Source: Phoronis australis
Taxonomy: Eukaryota; Phoronida; Phoronidae
DNA: 29,630 bases
Direction: 5' to 3'
Assembly (NCBI GenBank): GCA_002633005.1
Contig: NMRA01000693.1
Coordinates: forward strand, 1 to 29,630
Shown: positions 1-8,800 of the stretch, piece after piece
Position numbering within the stretch: the stretch's first letter is position 1
How the letters are laid out: each line of letters opens with the position of its first letter
The notes under the pieces: generated by a model
The model's input: only the letters and a program-made list of their open reading frames with translations
The model's database searches: none
What the model was told of the DNA's origin: nothing
Program-made: the position numbers and the translations under genes

Positions 1-260
1 TCTGAAAGAATATTAGTTGTTTTACTATCAGTTTGATAGGGCTGTTTTTAGAAACGTTTTTATTTGCCTGATAGGGCATTTAAAAAAAATCATTCAATGT
101 CACATAACTTGCCTTCAGACTTGTGAACCTTCGGAGTATGGAGCTCCATCTCATTTATACTAATGCACTGTGACTTGCACGCTACTTTAAGTTTCCTTCT
201 TAATTTTAGTGTCGGTTGTTAATTTTCAGTCTTTCATGCTTCTTCTTCCGTCTTGGTTAT
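1..260 (+). repeat. partial 2.05-kb array unit (right end)
   Basis: This is the tail of an array unit whose left part lies outside the window. The first 30 bases match the unit stretch around gttgttttacta. After a jump that skips most of the unit, bases from about 85 match its last section, including the block gtgaaccttcggagtat that recurs near 4450, 13010 and 15050. The copy is internally deleted compared with the 2.05-kb units. No coding potential is seen. Confidence 0.75.
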
Positions 261-683
261 CCGTGAGTCGAATCGTATCTTTGTGGTGTGGACATGGTAA
301 CGAAAACGTTCATTAAAAAAATTTACAAACAATTGATAAATCAACTATGGTTTTCAATTTGCCATTCGGAAACTAATTCAAAAATCCTTGTCCCTGCCAC
401 GGTAGTTCAGTTACATTTGATCTTGGCATTTGAAGAGGAATTCAAATAACACCACTCAGCATGCATTTTGTGACCTTGAACGTAGTTTGAATTTATTCAT
501 GCTGTATTTCTTGATATGTTAGGATTGGTGTTAGTATGTTAGTGCAATTGTTAGTCGGGATTAAAAAGAGTGTTAGCGTCAACGCGAATGTACCAGCAAG
601 ACAAGTCACAAACGCTTAGTGCAAGCAAATGGTAATAGATATGATGGATGGAGAGCTTTGTCTATTCGAAGTACATGTGCGTC

Positions 684-701
684 ATTGCCGTTGCCGTTGC
701 C
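684..701 (+). repeat. short TTGCCG microsatellite
   Basis: Three near-perfect TTGCCG-type hexamers sit exactly where unit 1 homology ends. A longer tract of the same hexamer lies at 905-943, in front of the second copy of the 190-bp duplication. Confidence 0.7.
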
Positions 702-705
702 TTAT

Positions 706-898
706 GTTGAACCCGCAACCCAAGTCCGCTACATGTACACGCATTCGACCTTTCATCACGTACCCTGGCGACTGCTTGATTGGTACTCCATGGAAACATA
801 CGTTGATGAGGTGATATGAAAAATTTTATTGCGGAAATACTTTGAATACATGTAGGGCAAACTGTATAAAACTAATGCTTAATATAATAAGTAATTAT
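706..898 (+). repeat. direct duplication, copy A (~190 bp)
   Basis: It shares with 1043-1228 the ordered blocks ttgaaccc, a ctacatgtac block, taccctggcgactgcttg, ggtactccatggaaacata, gtgatatgaaaaa and ttgaatacatgta. The two copies are about 337 bp apart in direct orientation and visibly diverged. The family is not recognised. Short LTR-like or dimeric SINE-like arrangements are possible, but no primer-binding site or A/B box pair is convincing. Confidence 0.8.
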
Positions 899-904
899 TT
901 GACA

Positions 905-943
905 GAAGTTGCCGTTGCCGTTGCCGTTCAATTGCCGTTGCCG
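905..943 (+). repeat. TTGCCG hexamer microsatellite
   Basis: A run of GTTGCC/TTGCCG hexamers is broken once by a ttcaa interruption. The same motif precedes the related segment at 706, so the microsatellite and the following 190 bp were probably duplicated together. Confidence 0.85.
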
Positions 944-1042
944 TATATATACCAATGAAATTAATTCCTTGTCGGTGAATCTTTTTGTTTGTCATTTCGC
1001 AATCAAACCATATTTGAAATTGTCGACTGCCATCACCTTAGC

Positions 1043-1228
1043 TTGAACCCACAACCCCAAGTCAGCTACATGTACATGCATGTGAGATTGCAACATGTAC
1101 CCTGGCGACTGCTTGGTTGGTACTCCATGGAAACATATGGTGATATGAAAAAGTTTATTGCAGAAGTACCTTGAATACATGTAACTACAGCATATGAATC
1201 TGATGTTTAAAATAATACATAATTGTTT
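1043..1228 (+). repeat. direct duplication, copy B (~190 bp)
   Basis: This is the partner of 706-898, with the same block order and similar spacing. The ORFs that cross it on either strand differ between the copies and are not conserved, so no protein is called here. Confidence 0.8.
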
Positions 1229-1959
1229 CACGTCTTATATAGGTGTAGTGATTCATTCCAAAATGTGCAGATTGTCGAAGAAAACAAACTATGACATTAG
1301 ATAGGTCATGCAGATGACATTAAAATCGGTAAATACGTTCTCGTGGAGTTTATTTACAACAATGATCATAAAAATTATATACAGTACTGGTACTTTCACG
1401 TTTAGGAAAATCTATGAAACGCTTGGTAACATAAGATATGAAATATTAAAAATGTTGAAATTTCATCAACCTTTATGCGGTATTGGAGCACAAAACGAGA
1501 TAAGCAACTGAGTTTGACAGGGAGATTACACATTTGGAGTTTCCTAGTTACAGACTAGGCTTGAGTACAGTTTTTGTAACCGTGAGATGTCAGACACCAA
1601 TGATGAAACTAGTTATGATATCAACAAATATACAATCTCTTGGACAACCTTTAAAAAGTTCACCATGTTAATAGAAGTTGTGTAATACAGTAGTACGTAC
1701 AGTATAAAAAATAATTGCAGTCGATCTGGTACACGTTGTACCAGACGTGCGTAGGCCGCGCATGTGGGCCCATTGCACTGATCACCTGGAACCATTTTTG
1801 TGCTTTATTAATATATAGTTAAAACCGAGATGAGTAGCTAGAAACCTGACTCAAGGGTCTAGCATTGTGGTCCAGTGAGACTCGAAAACAGCACCAACAG
1901 AACAGAAGGCGGGAACTTATCGCACAAGGCCACACTGCGTCCTCAGTACCTACAGTAAC

Positions 1960-2261
1960 TATTTACATTTAAAAAATTTAACAGTACCTTTGATAGTAAT
2001 ATTGAAGTTCATGTGATAAACGATATGGTCCACATACTTCAAGTTTATGAAGACCAGAACAAGATCATCGACATACATAAGATGATTGATGTACACAGGA
2101 GATATTACACAGACAATTACAAGTCGTATAAAAGTGACTTAAGTTCATCCATGTCCACATTGGAAAAGTTGTCCGATAGTAAACCATCTTGTCTCACACC
2201 AATTGAAGCTTTGAAGAATGTTAGTAGAATCAGACTTCAACAATTCTGTAACAGTTCGTAG
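1960..2261 (+). CDS. possible exon or gene remnant, unknown product
   Basis: An open frame of about 100 codons runs from just after an in-frame stop near 1957 to TAG at 2259-2261. The first usable start is a GTG at 2013 and no good ATG opens it. The predicted peptide is hydrophilic and could be helical, with DIHKMIDVHRRYYTDNY near its middle and SCLTPIEALKNVSRIRLQQF near its end. A pyrimidine-poor acceptor-like tacctacag lies just upstream (1945-1955), so an internal or last exon is conceivable. The preceding 90 bases also read as a basic, Gln/Arg-rich frame. I do not recognise the family. It may be a chance ORF in AT-rich DNA. Confidence 0.2.
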
Positions 2262-4590
2262 TTCGCTTCGATCTATTCATTATTAACCGTGTTGTTAGCC
2301 AAGGAACTCAGGTCCGTCAACTTTAAGGAAGAAGTCCCCACCTCTAGTTATTAAAATGGCATCATACAATCTTAAAACTCTGTTGTCGATCGTACTGCAG
2401 AAAATTTTGTGCACTGTACATGTAGTTGGTTGTGACGTCGTGGTCTCGCATGTTAATGATATGTTAGTGAATCAAAGTCCAGTGGTTTGACAAACGGAAA
2501 AGTCGCTGAAACAAAATAAAGCAATTAAAACTGAATGAAATTTACCACCGAGAAGGAATATAACATAGGTCACCCGAACTGATTAAGAAAATCTCCAAAC
2601 TACACAACTACCAGTCTTTAATTCCGTGGTTTTTGTGCCCTATAACCAGGTGTAAATTGTGAACATGAATAAAGTCGGATATCCGAATGATTGACGAGTA
2701 GATTTGTCACATGCAGTCGAAGCATGTAACGTCCATAATGTTTTCAGCTGAATGGCACCATACCTTCTGACTCTGATGTTATTCGTGTTAGCAGTCCTGC
2801 AGCACCTTTGGCGCACTGTCACTGCTTGCGGCATAAGATCCAGAATGTTAATGGTAGTCAGCACAATCAAGTTACACAAAGTCAACACCCTAGAAAAAAC
2901 GAACCCTATGATCTGAATAGAAAACTACAAATGAAAAACAGTGTAGGTAGAATGTATGAAATCACGGTATTGATGGGTCTGAAGATTTATAATTCCAAAA
3001 ATACATAACATCGCTACTTCAGTTCCCGCATGTGAAAAGAATACTACCCATATGAAGACCAATTGTTCAACAAAGGGCCAAGACGCTAAAAATCTGTAAG
3101 TTTATCAGGAGAATTGTAACTGCAAGTGTCAGTCATACCAAACACAAGTTACACACCTCTATAGTCCTTTGGGTATCGAGTTAGAATGCATCACATCTCA
3201 CACGCCCTCATTGGAGAGACAAATTCCGGGATTTCTTCACCTTTTTGACTCTAGTGTCATTTTGCGTTGGTGGTTCAGCGACATATTTGGTCCGCTGCCA
3301 TTGATAGCGTGGTCAGATACTGTATGACCCTAGAAAAGCGTTTATATTTTTGTAACTAAGATGGTTTATACTTCAGAAACAGCAGTTCAAATTTTTACGA
3401 TTTTCAAATAATATGAAGTAAACGCAGTTCACAAAATGAAAATGAAATTATTATATTTTAGAAGATTAAAAATGTTTCTGAGATTGATTCTGGAATAATT
3501 TCATCAAATGAAATTCGATCTTGTTATTGATAGCGTTGTTTTACTATTAATATGCCTTTGTCTTTTGCTAAGTTTTATGGTTTTTGAGAGGTTGTGCCCT
3601 GGAACAAGGTATGAAACAGTGTATATGAATAAAAACAGATGTCTGAATGAATGGCAAATAGGTTTTTTAAATTATACAAGTGTTCGGTCAAACTATGATG
3701 GGTCATAGGAGTGCACAAATGTAGTCGAAACCGGATAAGTCCGAGATGTGTACGAATGAATTTCATAATACCTTTTGGGTCTGGCGTCATTCGTGTTAGT
3801 GGTCCTGCGACAACTTTAGTATACTTTCACTGTTTGCTATACGTCAGCTGAAGTCCAGAAATCCAACAAATGGCCAAGTCACTGGAAATCTGCAATAACT
3901 TTAAAAGCAAATCAGCCCCCTTGAAGTGATCAATCAATATGACCTGAATTGAAATTTGCACGTGAGAACGTGTTTGGGCCGATGGCATGAAATCAGGGTA
4001 TTCCTCGGTCTGAATGTTAGCTAGAGCAAAAGTCCGTAAAGCCGGAGATCCACACAAGTGCTAAAGACTATCACTTCGTAAGCTAAAAATTTAAACTTTC
4101 ATGACATGCGGATAAGAAGTGTGACCTCGACCAAAATGTTGGGATTTTAAAAGCACTTGCCTGTTTCATACTAGCTATTCGAAGAGACAGTGTTTCTCAC
4201 AAGAATCCTAACACAGTTCGGCAATGTTTACTGAGCTGCTGCATTAATTTACATTTTCAAATTTGAGTTTACAGCCACTAAAACTTTCCTGCACCGCTGT
4301 CGGTGACTTTGCATTACAACTTTTATGAATCATAGATATTCGCACTACTTTTGAACTAACTAGAATTTCTCTCTGTCTGATTTCTGAAGCTTCGGAATTT
4401 AATGTCTTTTCAAAACCATTTTTATATTTTGCATATTTTGGCTTCATACTCGTGAACCTTCGGAGTATCCAGCTCCATCCTATTTTTACCAATGCATTAT
4501 GACTACCAATCGAAGTTCGATTACCTTCGTAATTTTAGTCTTTCATTTAACTTTCGTTTTCCATCCGTCTTCTTCCTTTTCGATTACCCA

Positions 4591-4899
4591 ATGCTGTTCT
4601 TCGGGTGTATGCCTTGTCGTCGCGGAACAGCTTGCGTATCTCCGTGACCTCTAGAGCTTTACCGGCGGGAGTTTAAAACTCCTGGCAGGGCTACCCATGC
4701 CTGGCAGGTTGAAAGGTAGAGATCAGACGAAATTTATCCCCAAACACTCTCTAGGGTCACACTAGGGTTGGGCGTAAGGCCAAATCCCTTACCCTGTAAA
4801 ACATTGCTCCTGTCACCTACGAGAAGGACAACTCTTACATCAAAACCTGGGCAGAGAAGGCAACCAGTCTAGGAGAAGGCCACTCCGAAGTAAAACCAT
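4591..4899 (+). promoter_or_regulatory. retrotransposon 5' UTR (presumed internal promoter region)
   Basis: This GC-richer leader precedes the endonuclease frame and has no long ORF. It contains a 7-bp hairpin, GGAGTTT paired with AAACTCC around a single A (4668-4682), and two direct CCTGGCAGG copies (4681-4689 and 4700-4708). Non-LTR elements are generally driven from such leaders, but no promoter motif is identified here. Confidence 0.5.
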
Positions 4900-5820
4900 G
4901 TGCTGCCACGAAGACGGAGCGTGTCGGCTAATGACAGTGGGCAGACCTTCTGTATGCAAACGGATATTAGACGGTATGGTGCTCGATCCGTGGTTCGTCA
5001 GGCGGTGACAGCGCTGGGTCCTCAGCCTCGAAAGGATCCACCTTTAGCGACTGGTGAGGCGAATCCAAGACTCAACCGAAGGCAGCAAAGCTCAATGCCA
5101 GCCAGCCAACACAGTCAGTCGGAAACATCAGTTGCTCCGCTTGTCTTCGCACAGTGGAACGCTGAGTGTCTTCGCAAGAAGAAACCCAAGCTCCAACGTT
5201 TCCTCCGTAGATAGCAAGTGAACATCATCTGTATCCAGGAGACACACCTTGCAGATGCTCATCGCTTCTTCATCAGAGGTTACGAGCTTTTCCAACATGA
5301 CAGAATCAACCGTTCCAAGGGAGGCATTCTCACCCTTGTCGGACCACCATCCCAGCGATAGAGATTGGGAGGTCTGTGGGAGAAAATGAATTTATCGCAG
5401 TGAAAGTTGTACTCAAAGGGAGAGAAATTATCATCATCAACTTCTACTGCCCACCTGACAAAGACCTGCGACTCCACACTCTTCCCCTGGCAAACCAAGA
5501 CCTACTAATCTTAGGTGACTTTAATGGTCACTCGCCAAGCTGGGGATATAAAGACATGAACACTAGAGGAGAACAAATTGAAGACTTTATGATTGACAAC
5601 TGTCTCATCCTTATCAACAAGCCGGACGATAAGCCAACCTGTCTGTCCCGAGCTTGTAACCACTCCAGACCTTGCCATAGCCATGGAAGACATCCAGAGA
5701 GTATGTAACAGGATGGTCACAAATCAGCTAGGAGGGAGCGACCACCTACCCGTCCTAATTAAGCTCCCATTACTAGAACAACCCTCCGTCACAAGAAAAG
5801 AGCCTAGCTGGAACTACTAA
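4900..5820 (+). pseudogene. retrotransposon endonuclease domain (EEP-like), broken
   Basis: This would encode the APE-like endonuclease that nicks the target for reverse transcription. Visible motifs in order are the entry strand FAQWNAECLRKKKPKLQRFL (about 5146-5205), IICIQETHLADA (5224-5260), INFYCPPDKD (5434-5463), LLILGDFNGHSPSWG (5500-5545) and GSDHLPVLIKL (5736-5768). These correspond to the N, E, D/N and H catalytic blocks of the family. The reading frame is interrupted by TAG at 5212-5214, a frame change near 5345, another near 5655, and TAA at 5818-5820. A Ser/Arg/Gln-rich leader of about 80 residues precedes the domain. It has no in-frame ATG and opens only with GTG after a stop near 4890. 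Confidence 0.85.
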
Positions 5821-7018
5821 AAGGCAAACTGGACGAAGTTTAAAAAACTGACAGACACACTCTGCAGAAAAACCACCATTGACACAAAGCAAGACATCAA
5901 CTTCAAGATCAGGCGGATTTCCAACTGCATCCTCCAGGCGGCACGCCAGAGCATTCCTAGGGGAAGACGAAGAGACCACAAACCATACTGGAGTGACCAC
6001 CTGAAGAGTCTCCATGACCAAGTAACATCAACAAGAGAGCAACTTGAAAAAGACCCAACCCGGGAAAACACAGCAATCTACAACCAAGCTGCATTTGATG
6101 AGGAAAGGACAAAAGAAATCCGCAAGTCCAGGCACGACAAGACCAGCTCTCTAAACATGAAGAAAGACACAGGGAAACTGTGGCAGCTCACAAAGACCTT
6201 AAACGACGACCACCAGTGCCCTCCAAGAGCAACGCTCCTAAAAGAAAATGGACTGACTTACAATTGGAGGAGAACCGCATCCCTGCTTGATGACAGTCTC
6301 CTGGACATTCCCAGGCAGAAAACAGAAATAGTCCGAACAAAGAAAACAGAGGAACTGAGAAAATGGCAACAACAACAAACTGCCAGCATGACTAACGACT
6401 TCACCATGCAAGAACTGAACAATTCCATCAGACAACTCAAGACCAAGAAGGCACCCGGAAAAGACGGCATCAGCAATGACATGATTCAACACCTTGGCAG
6501 TCTCACCAAACAGAAGCTTCTGGATATTTATAACCAGTCTTGCAGAATGGGGTTTTTTCCAGTCAGCTGGAAGGAAGCCATGATCATTCCAATCTTAAAG
6601 AAGGGGAAGGACAGGCAGAGCAAGAGCAGTTATCGCCCCATTAGCCTTATCAGCTGTCCAGGCAAACTCATGAAACGCATGGTCAACAAACGTCTGCAAT
6701 ATCACCTAGAAAAGAACAGGCTTATTAACTCCACCCAGTCAGGTTTCAGAAAGAACAGAAGCACAGAGGATCAGATCACACTGCTCACCCAAGACATAGA
6801 AAATGGCTTTCAGCAGAAAATGAAGACACTATCTGTCTTTGTGGACCTAACTAAAGCCTTCGATAAGGTCTAGAAGGAAGGCGTACTCCTCAAGCTCCTC
6901 CAAAAACAAGTATGTGGCAAACAGTATGCGTAGCAAAACAGTTACCTCTTCCAAAGATCTGGGCGCGTAAAGCTGGAAGGACAGACAAGCAAGCTGATTA
7001 GGACTAGGGAAGGAGTAC
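5821..7018 (+). pseudogene. retrotransposon reverse transcriptase, fingers and palm part 1
   Basis: This continues in the frame of the last endonuclease block. A basic linker is followed by RT blocks KKAPGKDGISNDMIQHLG (about 6448-6500), SWKEAMIIPILKKGKD (6567-6612), SYRPISLISCPGKLMKRMV (6628-6690), SGFRKNRSTEDQITLL (6739-6785) and VFVDLTKAFDKV (6835-6873). The last holds the first catalytic Asp. The codon after DKV is TAG, where the family has Trp, so a single TGG to TAG change ends the frame. A second stop follows near 6930, where related proteins also have Trp. Downstream sequence still reads GRVKLEGQTSKLIRTREGVP before the frame changes. The longest uninterrupted frame is 238 codons (6157-6873). 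Confidence 0.9.
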
Positions 7019-7640
7019 CCCCAGGGCAGCATAATATCGCCAACACTCTTTGTTATCTTCATTGATGACATTGCTGACCACCTGTCTATGCACATTTCAA
7101 GGACTCTCCATGCAGATGACCTGGCTGTATGGAAGAAAGCACAATACATCACCACAGCAGCTTGCAGAATGCAGGGAGTCATGGGAAAAGAGTGGATGGT
7201 CACGATCAACGGGACCAAAACAGAGGCCACTTGCTTTTCCCTTTCTCCCAAAAAGAAGAGTTCTCGCTCCAGCTAGAATGCCAGAATATTCCCCACCAAG
7301 AAACCCAACCTACCTTGGGGTTAAACTGGACAAGAGGCTTACTTGGACCCCCACATTGCTGCCATGCGCAGCAAAGCTACCAAGAAAATTGCTGTGACGA
7401 AGAAACTTGCTGGTACCAGCTGGGGTGCAAACATGAAGATCTTGACCCAAGTTTACACGGAATCTGTCAGACCCCACGTGGAATATGCCTCTAACGCATG
7501 GTCTACAGCTGCCAAAACCAACACAGACAACTTAGCCAGGGTCCAGAATACTGGTCTGCGCTTAATCACAGGAGGCATGAAGACCACCCCAATCACGGAA
7601 ATGGAGAGGACGCCAGGCTTAAGCTAACTGGAAGACGGGT
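7019..7640 (+). pseudogene. retrotransposon reverse transcriptase, palm part 2 and thumb
   Basis: A one-base frame change inside the poly-C run at about 7017-7023 separates GVP from the rest of the GVPQG block. The new frame reads ISPTLFVIFIDDIADHL, then LHADDLAVWKK (about 7108-7140) with the catalytic Asp pair. It ends in TAG at 7276. Two further frame changes (near 7277 and 7345) are needed to follow NPTYLGVKLDKRLTW and the thumb block KILTQVYTESVRPHVEYASN (7436-7495). A stop at 7625-7627 ends the last piece. The catalytic residues survive but the ORF is shattered. Confidence 0.88.
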
Positions 7641-8754
7641 TGAGAAACTCCTAAGACAGGGCGAAAATATGAAGCGGCTTCCATCACATCCACTGCACTA
7701 CAAACTCCAAGCCCCGATCAAAAACCGCATCAAGAGGCAGAGCCCAAACCACATCATCAAGGCACTTCCGCAGAAACATCAACCTCTGCTATCCTCAATC
7801 AACCAACCACTAGAAATGTTCCAAGACTTTGAAGAATGGTCCCTGGACGTTCCCCACATCATTCTCGACATCCCTGGGATTGAATCAAAGCATACACAAC
7901 TGGAGGCAGTCCTGAAGGCCCTCACCCTAGAAACCCTAGACAGAGACTACCCTACCACCACCTGGACCCGAGTATATATATACAGATGGCTCTGTAGAGA
8001 ATGCTGTCATAAATGGGGGAGGTGGGGTATTCATCAAATACCCAGACGGCAGTACTCTGCGCAAGTCCATTGCCACGGGCCTTCACTCCACCAACTACAG
8101 AGCTGAGGCAAATGCCCTATACCTCGCAGCCCAGATACTCAACCAGCAAAGGAGGCTCCCGGATCAGACAGTCTTCTTCACAGACTGCCGATCCCTTCTG
8201 CAGAGCCTCCAGACAACACAGAGAGAGACCAGATCCTGCAATCCATCAAACAAGAGATGCACATTCTCAGCAGCAAAACCAGTGTTGTGCTGCAATGGAT
8301 TCCCTCCCACTACGGCATCAGCTGCAACGAGGAAGCAGGCAGACTCTCCAAGGCAGGAAGCAAACTGGAGCAGACGTCGCACCCATCACCATATGGAGAA
8401 ATAAAAACCGTCCTACGAAGTCACTTTAAAAATGCCTGGAGGGCAAGTCTACATCTGGGGACTGAAGAAGACTATATCCACCAGCTTGACTGGCAGGAAC
8501 AAGTCACTATCTTCAGGCTAAGAACCGGCCACTGTCAGCTGCTCTCCCACATGCATCGCCTGAAAATCTCTCACACAGACGAGTGCCCCTGTGGCACTGG
8601 CCCCCAGACATCTGAGCATTTACTGCAGAGCTGTCCTACATTCGATTCCCTAAGGCGCCAGACATGGCCCAGTCCGGTGGAACTCAAGGTAAAACTGTGG
8701 GCCCGACGAAATCATTGCGGCGAACAGCAGACTTCGACCAAAAGACCATACTGA
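7641..8754 (+). pseudogene. retrotransposon RNase H domain and C-terminal CCHC-like motif, broken
   Basis: This is an RNase H1-type domain that would degrade the RNA strand during element copying. Three acidic sites are visible: YTDGS (about 7976-7990), NYRAEANALYLAAQ (8093-8135) and FFTDCRSLLQSLQ (8174-8212). The fourth block, QWIPSHYGISCNEEAGRLSK (8293-8352), has Gly where the family has the catalytic Asp (usual pattern NEEAD), so activity would be lost even with the frame intact. Frame changes occur near 7970 and 8215. The domain is followed by CPCGTGPQTSEHLLQSC (8587-8637), a Cys/His cluster typical of RNase H-bearing invertebrate non-LTR elements. The frame ends at 8752-8754. Confidence 0.9.
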
Positions 8755-8782
8755 CTATCTAAGCTACATGGCCGGGAACGCT

Positions 8783-8796
8783 GAAGAAGAAGAAGA
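8783..8796 (+). repeat. GAA-repeat 3' tail of the retrotransposon
   Basis: A short (GAA)n run forms the junction with unit DNA, which resumes at atccatgg. It marks the 3' end of the insertion and its + strand orientation. Confidence 0.85.
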
Positions 8797-8800
8797 TCAT

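Larger units (their letters stand above)
687..2600. other. unassigned insertion-like block within unit 1
   Basis: These about 1.9 kb have no counterpart in the other units. The block opens with a TTGCCG microsatellite and holds a diverged direct duplication (706-898 and 1043-1228), a short palindrome (1725-1745) and a weak possible coding stretch (about 1960-2261). I see no terminal inverted repeats, target-site duplication, poly-A tail or recognisable transposase that would define it as a single element. It may be several insertions of different ages. The right boundary is approximate, because unit homology returns only gradually between about 2480 and 2630. Confidence 0.5.
261..4590 (+). 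repeat. array unit 1, interrupted and rearranged
   Basis: Unit sequence runs from the ccgtgag anchor to about base 686, where it stops in the middle of the gaagtacatgtg block. It resumes around 2620-3100, with the section that normally follows the gttgttttact block and with partial internal duplications. It then jumps back near 3110 to the gtaactgcaagtgtcag block and continues to 4590, where a retrotransposon interrupts it. The copy is therefore a mosaic caused by insertion plus unequal exchange. Minus-strand ORFs at 3575-3790 and 3827-4057 are recurrent unit ORFs and are not treated as genes. Confidence 0.75.
4591..8796 (+). mobile_element. non-LTR retrotransposon (EN-RT-RNase H, I-superfamily-like), decayed copy
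   Basis: A 4.2-kb insertion splits the array unit just before its ccatgg anchor. The left flank ends cgattaccca (4581-4590) and the right flank resumes atccatgg (8799-8806), where intact units read ttatccatgg, so any target-site duplication is only about 5 bp and degraded. The order is a 5' UTR of about 300 bp, one ORF with apurinic-like endonuclease, reverse transcriptase, thumb/connection and RNase H plus a CCHC-type C-terminal motif, then a 3' tail of GAAGAA repeats (8783-8794). No separate gag-like ORF1 is present. The order EN-RT-RNaseH with a short simple-repeat tail is known for I-superfamily elements of invertebrates. The clade name is inferred, as I could not run a tree. At least six frame changes and several stops make this copy dead. 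Confidence 0.9.
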
